The position numbers and the translations under genes are program-made. This document shows positions 16,465 to 25,768 of a stretch of 64,000 bases of DNA, piece by piece (the first letter of the stretch is position 1; each line of letters begins with the position of its first letter). The stretch spans positions 1 to 64,000 of the forward strand of contig JBBQNK010000005.1 in assembly GCA_038329865.1 (NCBI GenBank), read 5' to 3'. The notes below the pieces were generated by a model. The model was given only the letters and a program-made list of their open reading frames with translations, did no database searches and was not told the DNA's origin. The DNA comes from JANMES01 sp038329865. Lineage in GTDB: Bacteria > Planctomycetota > Phycisphaerae > Tepidisphaerales > Tepidisphaeraceae.

Positions 16465-18474
16465 TCACTTCACCGGCTCCGTCTCTTTCAACTTGTCGGC
16501 GGCTTCGGTGTCGATTTGTGCTTGCGTCGGCTCGGTCGTGTGGACGACTTCGACCTGCATGTCGGGCGGCAGGAGCGATTCGAGCTTTCGCTGGAAGCTC
16601 CCCTTGATCAGGTGGTGCAGCGAGCTTCGCCGGCTTGAGCCAATCAGCACTTTATCCACGCCGTTGATGGCGGCGGTCTCGGCGATCAGCTCCGCCGAGT
16701 TCGGGCCGGTGTCGTACATCGGGATGATCGGCACGCCGAAACGGTGGCCGAGATCGAGGAAGTCGACGAACAGCGCCTGGGCGGCCGGGTCGGTGTCGAG
16801 CGTGAGCGTGACGTCGCTCTCGACCTTATACGACAGCGCGACTTCGCGCACGTAGCAGACGACGAGCGCGGCATTGAGCGATTTGGCCAGTTCCAGCGCC
16901 GGCGTGGCCAGCCGGGAAGAGCCGGCGGTCGAGAGCAGGATCTTCGGCTTCATCAGCGCTTCGGGCGTGAGTTGCTCGACGATCGCCTGGCGCAGCAGCG
17001 AAGGCTTGGGCCGTTTCGTCGCTGCGAAGCGCGTGAGCTGCCGCGCCGTCAGGCCGACGACCATCACGATCGACACGAAGATCAGCGCGTGAATCTTGGT
17101 GTACGCGAGCGTCGCCCACACGCCGATCAGCAGCAGGCCGATCGCCAGCATGAAAATCTTGCGCCGCACCTTGCGCAAGCGCGGGTGGAACGCCGTCAGC
17201 AAACAGTTGATTGAGACCGCCCCGACAATGCCGATCGCGTAGAGCTGCGCGAGCTTTTCAAGATCGTGAAAGAACAGCAGCACGGCAGCGGGGACGATCG
17301 TCGCAATCACGCAGCCGATCCACGGCGAGCCGAAGCTGTTGAGCTTCTGCAGCACCTGCGGGAGCTCGCTGTCGCGGCTCATGACGTACACGGTGCTCAT
17401 CAGTGCGCCGATGGCGGTGTTGGTCGCGCTCAGCAGCAGCACGCCGCCGACGATTCGCACCGGCCATTCGCCCCACGGGCCGACGTAATGCCCGGCGAGG
17501 AACGCGAGCATGTCTTCCTTGTGCCCTTCGCGTCCCAGGCCCGACGTGGAGACCATGATTAGCGCCAGCAGCAGGTTGAAGACCGCCACCTCGGCCGCCA
17601 CGAGCCAGATCGATTTGCTCGCGGTTTTGTAGACCGGCTTGTGCATCACGCCGGTGAGATTGGCGATCGCCTCCACGCCTGATAGCGCAAGCACCACCGC
17701 CACGAACGCCTGCCACATGTCCAGCGGCGGCTGGTGTAAAGTGCCGACGTTTATCTCCGACCATTTCAGCTGCGGCAGCGCAAAGAGCGTGACCAGGAGC
17801 GTGATGGCGATCATCCCCACCGCCGCCATGATCGCCGGGCCGGCCGTGTGCTTGGGGCCGAGGAGATTCAGTGCGCCGATCAGAAAAATCGCGAAGATCG
17901 CCCACAATCCGGGGCTGTCCCAGTGCCACAACGTCGGCGTTTTGAAGGATTTCCTCTCCAGCACCTTGGCGGGCTCGCCACTGGGCTGGGTTTCCTCGAT
18001 TTTCACGACGACGGTCTCGACCTTGTCGGATTCGAGCCGCACGTCGTCGCCGGCGTCTTCTTCAGCCACCAGCGCCGCGCGGTGCTCACCAAGCCCGAAG
18101 TAGTGGAACGCTTCCACGGCGCTGAGCGAAGCGGTGATCGTGTAGTCGGAAAATAAGAGCAGCGCCCCTACCACGCCGAGCAGCGCATTGCGATGCCTCG
18201 CCGCGGTGTAAACGCCGCCGCCGTCGGGGTAGATTCGGCAGACCTGCGTGTACGCCCAGGCGACAAGCAGAATGAGAATGCTCATCGCCGCGATGAGGAA
18301 AAAGCTGCTCCGCCCCGCGACCAGGAACGCCAGGCCCAGCACGTACAGCCGGCTGGTGCCCCAATCGCCGAACAGCAGACCGGCCGCCCCGAACCATCCG
18401 AGATTGCGCGGGCGCTTGCTGGCCAGAAGGGAAAGGGCTTGCGGTCGATGCGGATCGGCGTGTGAATCGCTCAT
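16465..18474 (-). CDS. APC-superfamily transporter with C-terminal UspA-like domain (paralogue)
   Basis: Inner-membrane protein of 669 aa, clearly homologous to its downstream neighbour: shared FGDWGTSRLYVLGLAFL, IYPDGGGVYTAA, ALSGVEAIANLTGVM and a C-terminal VDKVLIGSSRRSSLHHL. It lacks most of the long hydrophilic loop of the 739 aa copy. The final ~25 residues are Thr/Glu/Lys-rich. I see no ydaO block in its own 170 bp upstream region, so the pair may be differentially regulated, the second gene under riboswitch control. Substrate unproven; potassium or amino acid. Confidence 0.8.
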   Translation of the reverse strand: MSDSHADPHRPQALSLLASKRPRNLGWFGAAGLLFGDWGTSRLYVLGLAFLVAGRSSFFLIAAMSILILLVAWAYTQVCRIYPDGGGVYTAARHRNALLGVVGALLLFSDYTITASLSAVEAFHYFGLGEHRAALVAEEDAGDDVRLESDKVETVVVKIEETQPSGEPAKVLERKSFKTPTLWHWDSPGLWAIFAIFLIGALNLLGPKHTAGPAIMAAVGMIAITLLVTLFALPQLKWSEINVGTLHQPPLDMWQAFVAVVLALSGVEAIANLTGVMHKPVYKTASKSIWLVAAEVAVFNLLLALIMVSTSGLGREGHKEDMLAFLAGHYVGPWGEWPVRIVGGVLLLSATNTAIGALMSTVYVMSRDSELPQVLQKLNSFGSPWIGCVIATIVPAAVLLFFHDLEKLAQLYAIGIVGAVSINCLLTAFHPRLRKVRRKIFMLAIGLLLIGVWATLAYTKIHALIFVSIVMVVGLTARQLTRFAATKRPKPSLLRQAIVEQLTPEALMKPKILLSTAGSSRLATPALELAKSLNAALVVCYVREVALSYKVESDVTLTLDTDPAAQALFVDFLDLGHRFGVPIIPMYDTGPNSAELIAETAAINGVDKVLIGSSRRSSLHHLIKGSFQRKLESLLPPDMQVEVVHTTEPTQAQIDTEAADKLKETEPVK

Positions 18475-18644
18475 GAGTCTGAAGTCTTGATTTTCAATTC
18501 AAACGAACCGCCCGAGTCGCGTTTCACACGACACAATCCTGCGCGATATCAGGCGGCAGACAGGTTGACTTGCTTCGCTGCAAATTCCCCGGCAATCGTC
18601 AACTTTTCCTGCGCTCACACCCTATCAGAGACGAGGCTGACCGG

Positions 18645-19874
18645 TCAAAGATTATGGCCCATCTTTTCTTTTTTAGTTTGGAGATATTTTTGATTATGAC
18701 GGCCCGGCACGATGCGGATCGGCACTTCTTCGACCACTTTCAGCCCGTACCCTTCGATGCCGTAAATCTTCTTCGGATTGTTGGTCATGATGCGGATATT
18801 CTGTAGGCCCAAATCGCGCAGAATCTGGCTGCCGATGCCGTAATCTCGCTTGTCGACGGGCAGGCCTAGCCGCTGGTTGGCTTCGACGGTGTCGAGCCCC
18901 TTTTCCTGCAGCGCGTAAGCGTGGAGCTTGTTCGCCAGGCCGATGCCGCGGCCTTCCTGGCGCAGGTAGAGCAGCACGCCGGAGCCGGCCTCTTCGATCA
19001 TCGTCATCGCGGCCGAAAGCTGGTCGCCGCAATCGCATTTGCCGGAGCCGAAGATGTCGCCAGTGAGGCACTCGCTGTGGACGCGCACGAGCGTGGGCGA
19101 CGGGTGCGGCACCATCTTGCCGGCACCATCGAGCTCGCCGATTCCGCCCTTACATAACGCCAGGTGCGGCTGCGGGTCGATCGCGCTCTGGTACGCGTGC
19201 AGCCGGAAGTCGCCCCACGCTGTTGGCAGCGTGATGCTTTCGATCCGCTTCACGAACTGCTCGCGCTTGAGGCGGTAGCTGATCAGGTCGGCGATCGTCG
19301 CCATCTTCAGATCGTACTGCTGACAATACTTTTCAAGGCCAACGCGGCGCATCATCTCGCCGTCTTCCTCCATGATCTCACAGATCACCGCCGCGGGCTT
19401 CAGGCCGGCCAATCGACAGAGATCGACGCTTCCTTCGGTCTGCCCCGATCGCACGAGCACCCCGCCGTCGCGGGCGCGCAGCGGATTGATATGGCCCGGC
19501 CGATTCAGATCCTGGGGCTGCGCGTCCTCGGCGATGGCGACCTGGATCGTCATCGCGCGGTCTTTCGCGCTCACGCCGGTGGAAACGCCGAAGCGTTTGT
19601 GTGCGTCAACGGTCACGGTGAAGGCCGTGCCGAGTTGGGCGGTGTTGAACTGAGTTTGCGGATGCAGGCGCAGTTTTTCGCAGCGATCTTCGGTCAGCGC
19701 CAGACACACCACGCCGCGGGCATGGCGGACCATGAAGTTGATCGCCTTGGCGTCGCAGAACTCCGCTGCGTAGACGATGTCCCCTTCGTTCTCGCGGTCT
19801 TCATCATCAACAAGGACGATCGGCTTGCCCTTCTTGAGATCTTCAATCACTTCTGGAATCGTTGCGAACGACAT
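18645..19874 (-). CDS. ribBA: bifunctional DHBP synthase / GTP cyclohydrolase II
   Basis: Riboflavin biosynthesis enzyme of 409 aa joining two activities. The N-terminal half makes 3,4-dihydroxy-2-butanone 4-phosphate from ribulose 5-phosphate (VDDEDRENEGD at residues 22-32). The C-terminal half opens GTP, with the zinc-binding CLTGDIFGSGKCDCGDQL near residue 270 and the RQEGRGIGL motif after it. AAGGAG lies 10 nt before the ATG. No FMN riboswitch is seen upstream. The other rib genes are not adjacent. Confidence 0.95.
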   Translation of the reverse strand: MSFATIPEVIEDLKKGKPIVLVDDEDRENEGDIVYAAEFCDAKAINFMVRHARGVVCLALTEDRCEKLRLHPQTQFNTAQLGTAFTVTVDAHKRFGVSTGVSAKDRAMTIQVAIAEDAQPQDLNRPGHINPLRARDGGVLVRSGQTEGSVDLCRLAGLKPAAVICEIMEEDGEMMRRVGLEKYCQQYDLKMATIADLISYRLKREQFVKRIESITLPTAWGDFRLHAYQSAIDPQPHLALCKGGIGELDGAGKMVPHPSPTLVRVHSECLTGDIFGSGKCDCGDQLSAAMTMIEEAGSGVLLYLRQEGRGIGLANKLHAYALQEKGLDTVEANQRLGLPVDKRDYGIGSQILRDLGLQNIRIMTNNPKKIYGIEGYGLKVVEEVPIRIVPGRHNQKYLQTKKEKMGHNL

Positions 19875-19920
19875 AAATCACGTACTCCTTAACTTCTCTC
19901 AATTCTCAAACGCGGATTAT

Positions 19921-20017
19921 TACCACAGAGGCCAAAGAGGCTCACAGAGAGGGCAGAGAGAGGAAATCCAAAACACTTCTCTGTGCTCTCTGTGAAGCTT
20001 TGTGAGCTCTGTGGTTA
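19921..20017. repeat. snap-back repeat, CACAGAG family
   Basis: ACCACAGAGGCCAAAGAGG and onward pairs imperfectly with the CTCTGTGCTCTCTGTGAAGC...GAGCTCTGTGGT arm. Related elements lie at 30321-30469 and 33539-33608. It separates pgsA from ribBA. Confidence 0.75.
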
Positions 20018-20674
20018 ATTCTTTTCCGCGTCGGCCTCAGTCTGCAATTGCCGCACACCTTGCACCACATAATCCACCGCCGCGACGCAAGCGACGACTG
20101 CCGTCGCCCACCACAAGCTTTTCAGCAGCGGCGAAACGACGCCCGGATGAATCCGGTAGAGATCATCCGCGAGGATCGTCGCCATGACCAGCGCCAATTG
20201 TATCGCCGTGCCGAGCTTACCGGCGAGTCGGGGCTTGATGCTCACTTTTCCGCGGAGCACGAGCAGCACAATCGTGCCGACGCCCAGCAGCACGTCTTTG
20301 GCGTAAACTATGACCACAACAGGAATTGGGATCGCCCAAAGCCCGCCCGCGACGGCCGGGGAGCTGAGCAGGACGAGGGAGGCCGCCACCAGCAGCTTGT
20401 CGGCCACTGGGTCGAGCAGCGCCCCGAGTTTACTGGCCTGGTTGAGCCGCCGGGCGAGGTAGCCGTCGAGCTTGTCGGTGATCGCCATGACCGCAAATAC
20501 CGCCAGCGCGGCGTACTTGTGGGGCCGCCCCGCCGACTGATCCACCGGCACGTCCGCCAGCAGCAGCCAGATGAAGACCGGCAGCAATAGCAGTCGCAGG
20601 AACGTCAACCCCATCGGCCAAGTGATCGGGCCGGTAGGTTTTGTGATGTCGAGATGGAGCTGCCGGTGCGGCAC
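20015..20674 (-). CDS. pgsA: CDP-diacylglycerol-glycerol-3-phosphate phosphatidyltransferase-like
   Basis: CDP-alcohol phosphatidyltransferase of 219 aa with about five membrane segments. The complete family motif DGx2ARx8Gx3Dx3D is present at D70, G71, A74, R75, G84, D88 and D92. Sequence around it (LDPVADKLL) is typical of phosphatidylglycerophosphate synthase, the committed step to phosphatidylglycerol. The GTG at 20674 gives a slightly long N-terminus; the ATG at 20614 is possible but would trim the usual lead-in to the first helix. The upstream side carries a repeat, so the promoter is not visible. Confidence 0.85.
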   Translation of the reverse strand: MPHRQLHLDITKPTGPITWPMGLTFLRLLLLPVFIWLLLADVPVDQSAGRPHKYAALAVFAVMAITDKLDGYLARRLNQASKLGALLDPVADKLLVAASLVLLSSPAVAGGLWAIPIPVVVIVYAKDVLLGVGTIVLLVLRGKVSIKPRLAGKLGTAIQLALVMATILADDLYRIHPGVVSPLLKSLWWATAVVACVAAVDYVVQGVRQLQTEADAEKN

Positions 20675-20691
20675 GTGTTAATCATAAGGGG

Positions 20692-20801
20692 AAATGCAGA
20701 ATGCGGAATGCAGATTGCAGAATGAAATTCGCCGCCTTCCATTCTGCATTCCGCATTCTGCATTCCGCATTTCGCCCTCCCTCTGCATTCCGCATTCTGC
20801 T
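20692..20801. repeat. snap-back repeat, CATTCTGCATTCCGCATT family
   Basis: ATGCAGAATGCGGAATGCAG is followed about 35 nt later by two inverse copies of CATTCTGCATTCCGCATT. A related single arm lies before prfA (58541-58567). It fills the divergent spacer between pgsA and the next gene. Confidence 0.8.
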
Positions 20802-20823
20802 TTTCCTCCGTAGAATCCCCCGC

Positions 20824-21552
20824 ATGCCCGACGTACAAACGCTCTGCGAAATCGGCTCTGAAGAATTGCTCGAGATGCGTTACCTCGAATCGATCCTAAC
20901 GTTCGAGCAGGCCGAGAAGATCGCGCTGAATAATAAGGATTGGGACACGATCGCCCGGCTGTACATGCCGCTGCAGGAAGCCCGCCGGCAAGTCCGCCAG
21001 CGCTGCGGCGAAGGGATCGTGCAGCTCGATCTGCTCGCCACATCGCCCAGCGACCAGCCGGACGGCGTCGCGATTATTCAGCGACTGCCCCACGGCCAAT
21101 TACTCGTGGCGGGCTGGGCGTCGATCGCGCCCGCGATTCAACTCCGGCGACTCGCCAGGGAGAAAAAACTCTACGTGGAAACGTATCTCGCCGCGGTTTA
21201 CCCCGTCGGCGAAGGACGCGTCGTCGCGATCGTGCCAACGGCCGACGTGAAATTGCCCAACGACTCGCCGCGATCGATCGACAAGCTCATCAATCTACTG
21301 CCGCTGCATTCGATCGTCTTGCCGATCAGCGAGCTGCCAAAAGGCCCGCGGCTCGGCACGCCGGAGACGTACGCCGAAACAATGGCGATCTGGGAACGCC
21401 TGGCCGCCCCCTTCCTGGCGGCGGCGGATATGCAGGTCGATCCGGTCCAGAAGATTCATGGCTACCGGGCTACAATCGCCGTGGATTATGCGTGTGAGTT
21501 GGCGCATCAGAAACTATCCGATGTGGCCAGGGAATTGGGAAGAAAAAGATAG
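20824..21552 (+). CDS. conserved hypothetical protein
   Basis: Soluble, mixed alpha/beta protein of 242 aa starting MPDVQTLCEIG. The first third is helical (SEELLEMRYLESILTFEQAE), the middle has alternating strands (HGQLLVAGWASIAP, GRVVAIVPTADVKL) and the end is helical. No signal peptide, membrane segment or known catalytic motif is apparent. Longer frames upstream are repeat sequence, so the ATG at 20824 is chosen. It precedes the M48 protease in the same direction, separated by a snap-back repeat. The family is not recognised. Confidence 0.7.
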   Translation: MPDVQTLCEIGSEELLEMRYLESILTFEQAEKIALNNKDWDTIARLYMPLQEARRQVRQRCGEGIVQLDLLATSPSDQPDGVAIIQRLPHGQLLVAGWASIAPAIQLRRLAREKKLYVETYLAAVYPVGEGRVVAIVPTADVKLPNDSPRSIDKLINLLPLHSIVLPISELPKGPRLGTPETYAETMAIWERLAAPFLAAADMQVDPVQKIHGYRATIAVDYACELAHQKLSDVARELGRKR

Positions 21553-21625
21553 GGATTTGGTATTTGGTATTGGGTATTTGGTTTGATCCTGATACCAAAT
21601 ACCCAATACCCAATACCAAATACCC
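21552..21625. repeat. snap-back repeat, TTTGGTATTGGGTATTTGG family
   Basis: Arms of about 31 bp: GGGATTTGGTATTTGGTATT... then TTGATCCTGAT then the inverse ...AATACCCAATACCAAATACCC. The left arm starts at the stop codon of the preceding gene. Confidence 0.85.
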
Positions 21626-21640
21626 ACAACCAGAGAAACC

Positions 21641-22534
21641 ATGTCCATCTTCGGTTCCAACCAATACAACTCGCAACCTTCCCGCGGCATCAGCCTCCGC
21701 TTCATCATCGGCCTGGTGATTGCCGGCATCGGCGTCGTCTCGTATCTCACGCATACCGAGATCAATCCCGTCACCGGCGAAAAGCAGCACATTTCGATCT
21801 CGGCCGACCAGGAGATCGCGCTCGGCCTGCAGGCGGCTCCGCAGATGGCGGCGGAGATGGGCGGCGTGGTCGACCAGCGCGACCCGCGCGAGCAGAACGT
21901 GCAGCGCATCGGCCAGCAACTGCTGCAACGCAGCGACGCGGGAAAGAGCCCGTACACCGGCTATTTTCATTTCAACCTCTTGGCCGACCCGCAGACGATC
22001 AACGCCTTCAGCCTGCCCGGCGGGCAGGTGTTCATCACCGTGGCGCTTTACGACCGGCTGGAGAATGACGCGCAGGTGGCCGGCGTGCTCGGTCACGAGA
22101 TCGGCCACGTCATCGGCCGGCACGGCGCGGAAAACATGGCGACCGGCAACCTCGGCAACATGATCGTGACGGCCGTCGCCGTCGGCGCCAGCGACCGCAA
22201 CAACGGCCAATTCGCCGCTGCCGCTGCCGCCATGGCGAACCAGATGTTCCAGCTCAAATACTCCCGCTCCGACGAATTCGAAGCCGACCATTTCGGCCTG
22301 CAGTTCATGAGCCAGGCGGGTTACGACCCTTCACAGATGCGCCGCGTGATGGAAATTTTGAAACAATCCGCGAGAGGCTCCGGCGGCTCGGCGATCTTTC
22401 AAACGCACCCGGACCCGGACGCACGCATCGACCGGATCGATCAATTTTTGAAAGAAACGTATCCCAGCGGCGTGCCGGGGAATCTGACGACGGGGAATGC
22501 ATTGCGAGCGTCACGGCAGCGCGACGTGGAGTGA
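21641..22534 (+). CDS. M48 family metalloprotease (membrane-anchored)
   Basis: Zinc peptidase of 297 aa. One N-terminal membrane anchor (about residues 14-33), then the catalytic domain with VLGHEIGHVIGRHGAENMA; zinc ligands are H152 and H156 with E153 as base, and the third ligand is in RSDEFEADHFG. The TPR tail of BepA-type proteins is absent, so it resembles the single-domain YcaL/LoiP class that acts on outer-membrane or periplasmic proteins. An Ala-rich insert follows the zinc site. Confidence 0.87.
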   Translation: MSIFGSNQYNSQPSRGISLRFIIGLVIAGIGVVSYLTHTEINPVTGEKQHISISADQEIALGLQAAPQMAAEMGGVVDQRDPREQNVQRIGQQLLQRSDAGKSPYTGYFHFNLLADPQTINAFSLPGGQVFITVALYDRLENDAQVAGVLGHEIGHVIGRHGAENMATGNLGNMIVTAVAVGASDRNNGQFAAAAAAMANQMFQLKYSRSDEFEADHFGLQFMSQAGYDPSQMRRVMEILKQSARGSGGSAIFQTHPDPDARIDRIDQFLKETYPSGVPGNLTTGNALRASRQRDVE

Positions 22535-22560
22535 ATCAGCTCATCATACTAAAAGACAAT

Positions 22561-22638
22561 CGTCATCCTGAGGTACTCCGAAGGATCTAGCCCACTCGCG
22601 CGAATAAGCTAGATCCTTCGGAGTACCTCAGGATGACG
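22561..22638. repeat. snap-back repeat, GAGGTACTCCGAAGG family (perfect copy)
   Basis: Arms 22561-22590 and 22609-22638 are perfect 30 bp inverse copies (CGTCATCCTGAGGTACTCCG and onward) around an 18 nt loop. The best-preserved member of the family in the window. Confidence 0.92.
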
Positions 22639-22702
22639 AGTTTTCCTAAGTCGATCTATTTTCAGCGTATTAGGCACCCTCTCGACATCTCGACTAGTTC
22701 TG

Positions 22703-22736
22703 CAAAAAAGCAGCGCAGACATTTCTGTCCGCGCCG
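22703..22736 (-). terminator. intrinsic terminator of the SPFH gene
   Basis: On the minus strand GCGCGGACA-GAAA-TGTCTGCGC (one G-U pair) is followed by TGCTTTTTT, about 15 bp beyond the stop codon. Confidence 0.8.
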
Positions 22737-22751
22737 CCACTTTTGATCTCA

Positions 22752-24995
22752 TCAATTCCCATTGTTCTTACCGGGCTTGATCTCTCCCGTTCGCGACGCC
22801 AGCGCCGCCGGGATCGCCGGCGGGGCTTCCATCGAGTCCATGATCTGCTTGCTCATGCGATCGGCGAACTCCTTCACCGCGGCGGTGTCGGCCGAGTCGG
22901 TCATCTGGAAACCGCTCTTCTCCGCCACGAGCAAACTCATGAGCGTGCCCATCAGGCCCGTGCTCGCGGCGCCGTCGCCGTTGCTGGAACCTGCGCCCGG
23001 CGACATGAAGACGCGCTCTGGCACGAGCGGCTGGCTGCTCTTGCTCAGGTGCTCGGCCACGAGCGCCAATGCGTACAGCCGTGGGTCGCCGTAGCTAGCG
23101 ATTTTCCGCATCAGCACCGCCGACTCGCTCAAGCCGACCTGCATGAGCCGCTGACCTTCACCCTTGCCGGCCAGCACGCGCTGCTCGGACTCGGCCTTGG
23201 CGGTGACAACCATCTGCTCGGCCTGCCGCTTGGATTGCTCCAGCTGCGCCTCGGCCATCACGATGTTCTGCTGCGCCTGCTTTCTCGCGCGGGCCAAATC
23301 GGCGTCGCCCTGGTTCTCGGCGATGCGAATCTGCACCTGCGAGTTGGTGAGCTCCGCCTGCTTGGCGGCGATGGCTTCTGCTTCCTTCAGGCTCTTGAGC
23401 TTTTCGCTGGCCGCACGTTGGCGGTCGAAGGTTTCAAGCTGTTCGAACGCCAGTTGCCGCATCCGGAGCTGTTCGAGGAGCGTTTCGATCTTGCCGGATT
23501 TTTCGTCCGTCTCCGGCTTGCCGATCAGCACGTCCACGCATTCGATATCGAACTCGAGGAACCGCGCACGCAAGGTGTCGCGGGCTTCGGTCTGCATCGC
23601 GTCGCGCTGCTGGAGCAATTCCAACATCGTGCGCTTGTGAGCCACGTCGCGGAAGAAGGCGCTCAGCATCGGGTCGAGCGTTTGCGTGATCAATCGCTTG
23701 ACGTCGCCGAAGCGCTGGATGACGGACGGCGCTTTCATGTAGTCGATGTGCACGACGACACTCAGCGGCAGCATCGGCTCGTACGCGTCTTTGGTGACGA
23801 TGTCGATCGTCTTCAACCCTTCATCGTACCGGTGCGATTCCGATCGCCCGGTGATCCAGTGCAGGACGAAGTTGGTCGTCGGCACGAGCACGGTGTGCCC
23901 CGCGTAGGTGTTGAACGGGTACTTTCCCGGGCCGAGCGGTTTTTCCCACACGCCGCGCTCGCCGCGCACGACGCGCTCGCCGTGGCGGAATTTATCGCCG
24001 GAAACGTCGGTCCCTACCGGCCCGTGGTAGCTGATGACGACGCCGGCGTAGCCGATCGGCACGAGTGTTTTCGGGCTCATCTCGATCGTGGCGAACCAGC
24101 GGTTGATAAAATACGTGCCATCGGTCAGCGGCACGTACTGCCTGCCGCGTCGTCCGCCGGCGCGGAGGAATGCTTCGGGATCCTGGAAGCTGTTGTGATA
24201 GTTGATGTCGCTCGCATCACTGCCGACGCTCGGCGCGATGATTTCGCCCGGCGCGAGGCTCGGGCCGTCATGCACGGTGGCGATGCCGATGGAGTCGATG
24301 ACCAGGTCCTTGCCAGGCGTGAGCGGGTCGCCGATTTTCATCAGCCCGCCGATGACGACGGGATCGAACCCGCCGATCTCCTTCAGCTCGTTCTGCCAGC
24401 CCATGAGGGTCTGCAGCTCGGACTTGCCGTGCATATCGAGGCGGTAAACGAAGTCTTCGGTAACGACGACGAACGCCGCCGTGTTGATCGCATAAACGCC
24501 TTCGCGAAGGATCGCCCGCTGTCGGCCGCGCTGCCCGATGACTCCGCCGCCGGCGGTTTTTGGCGATTGGCCGAAGAATGTGCGTGTGTCCTGAAAGTTA
24601 TTGCTCGGCGTGACGCGCCCGAGCGTCTGCCCGGGCATGAGCGACTCGCCGTCGCGTGCGTACACGTACCCAATCTTCCCCTGCGCAACCGTCACCAGCG
24701 GCACGGTATGAATCTTGTACTGCCACCGCCAATACCCCACGTGAATGCCGCCGCGCAGCAGCTCCACTTGATAACCGGCCTCGCCGCTGAGCGCGATGAT
24801 GTGCCCTTCCGTGATCGACCCGCCGCCGGACCAGAGCTTCTCCACAATGCCCACGCGGTTGTTGGAGATGTACCGCAGGCCGATGGCGAAACTCACGAGG
24901 ATCAGCGCAACGATCAACCCCACGACCCAAAATGCGATCGTGAACAGGAACGAAAAATCGGGCATTTCGTTCGAAGCAAGAAATGACGCAAGCAT
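22752..24995 (-). CDS. SPFH/Band 7 (flotillin-like) membrane protein
   Basis: Large protein of 747 aa with an N-terminal membrane helix (about residues 15-40), an SPFH domain beginning NNRVGIVEKLW, and a long Ala/Glu/Gln-rich coiled coil (about 520-670: AEAIAAKQAELTNSQVQIRI and onward). The end is variable and carries FADRMSKQIMDSMEAPPAIP. SPFH proteins oligomerise into membrane microdomain scaffolds or protease regulators. At 747 aa it is longer than flotillin (about 430-500). GGGAGG lies 5 nt before the ATG. An almost equally long antisense frame is a codon-bias shadow. Confidence 0.85.
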   Translation of the reverse strand: MLASFLASNEMPDFSFLFTIAFWVVGLIVALILVSFAIGLRYISNNRVGIVEKLWSGGGSITEGHIIALSGEAGYQVELLRGGIHVGYWRWQYKIHTVPLVTVAQGKIGYVYARDGESLMPGQTLGRVTPSNNFQDTRTFFGQSPKTAGGGVIGQRGRQRAILREGVYAINTAAFVVVTEDFVYRLDMHGKSELQTLMGWQNELKEIGGFDPVVIGGLMKIGDPLTPGKDLVIDSIGIATVHDGPSLAPGEIIAPSVGSDASDINYHNSFQDPEAFLRAGGRRGRQYVPLTDGTYFINRWFATIEMSPKTLVPIGYAGVVISYHGPVGTDVSGDKFRHGERVVRGERGVWEKPLGPGKYPFNTYAGHTVLVPTTNFVLHWITGRSESHRYDEGLKTIDIVTKDAYEPMLPLSVVVHIDYMKAPSVIQRFGDVKRLITQTLDPMLSAFFRDVAHKRTMLELLQQRDAMQTEARDTLRARFLEFDIECVDVLIGKPETDEKSGKIETLLEQLRMRQLAFEQLETFDRQRAASEKLKSLKEAEAIAAKQAELTNSQVQIRIAENQGDADLARARKQAQQNIVMAEAQLEQSKRQAEQMVVTAKAESEQRVLAGKGEGQRLMQVGLSESAVLMRKIASYGDPRLYALALVAEHLSKSSQPLVPERVFMSPGAGSSNGDGAASTGLMGTLMSLLVAEKSGFQMTDSADTAAVKEFADRMSKQIMDSMEAPPAIPAALASRTGEIKPGKNNGN

Positions 24996-25118
24996 AGATG
25001 CCTCCCTTTCAGAGTGAGTATCTTACCGGGGATTTTTGGAGTGTCGCGTTAGAGAAAGGGGGAAATGCTATAGGGAGAGGTAACCGACGAAATTCGCAGG
25101 ACTTGCAACCTCTTCCTC

Positions 25119-25768
25119 GGTCCGTCCCGCTTCAGCGGGACAGACTCATCTCTGATATCTCTTGTAAGGAACATGAGACAAAAACCCGTTTCGGTTCTTT
25201 GCGAATTCAACGAACTTCTCCAGATCGATCAACGCATGGGTATCAGGATACGTGCTCCACTCCTTTACGAGTCGCCCGCGCACGGCTTGTAGCAACGTAT
25301 GCCGATAAGCAGCCCGACACTGCTTCTCATCGCGAATACAACCATCAAAGTATTCGCGACCTTTCATATCTCGCCAGAAATTCTGGCGACGCTCGGGCAA
25401 CAAATCGTTGACGAGCTTCGCAACTGAACCGTGAAGTCGTTGGATGAATTTTTCGAGATTTGTCCCCGCATGGAGAAATCCTATCGAGTGATAGTGATTA
25501 TTCATCAATGTGGTTACCGCGAGTTCGTATCCGAATTCTTTGGAATAGTGATCGAAGCGATTCCAAAAGATCGCGCGAGCTTCGGGTATTTCGAACGCGG
25601 GATATTTCTCGCGACATCGAGCGGTGATGAAATAGACCTGCTCATCAACGTACCAATGCTCAAAGCGGTGTTTTCCGTCCCGGTACTCGGGATAATCCCG
25701 CGAGCCTTTGATGATGCGCTTGTGCAAAGCGCCCCTAGGTGCATGTCCCGCTAAAGCGGGACGGACCA
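25119..25768. mobile_element. REP-flanked RAYT element
   Basis: GGTCCGTCCCGCTTCAGCGG (from 25119) and its inverse copy at 25742-25767 (GTCCCGCTAAAGCGGGACGG) bracket the RAYT gene. Both are REP-like palindromes, and together they make the ends of a 650 bp unit. A divergent palindrome of similar type (GGTCGCCCCGTTTCAGCGGG) lies between nuoK and nuoJ. Confidence 0.75.

Noticed and set aside
18475..18644. second c-di-AMP riboswitch before the 669 aa transporter
   Set aside because: The 170 bp gap lacks the GTCAGCTAAC block and the upstream GGGGAACCC element.
19875..20014. FMN riboswitch upstream of ribBA
   Set aside because: The spacer is filled by a CACAGAG-type repeat and shows none of the conserved FMN-element blocks.
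22743..24986. 747-codon plus-strand frame antisense to the SPFH gene
   Set aside because: It mirrors the real gene almost end to end, has Arg/His-rich composition and no family motif; it is a codon-bias shadow in high-GC DNA.
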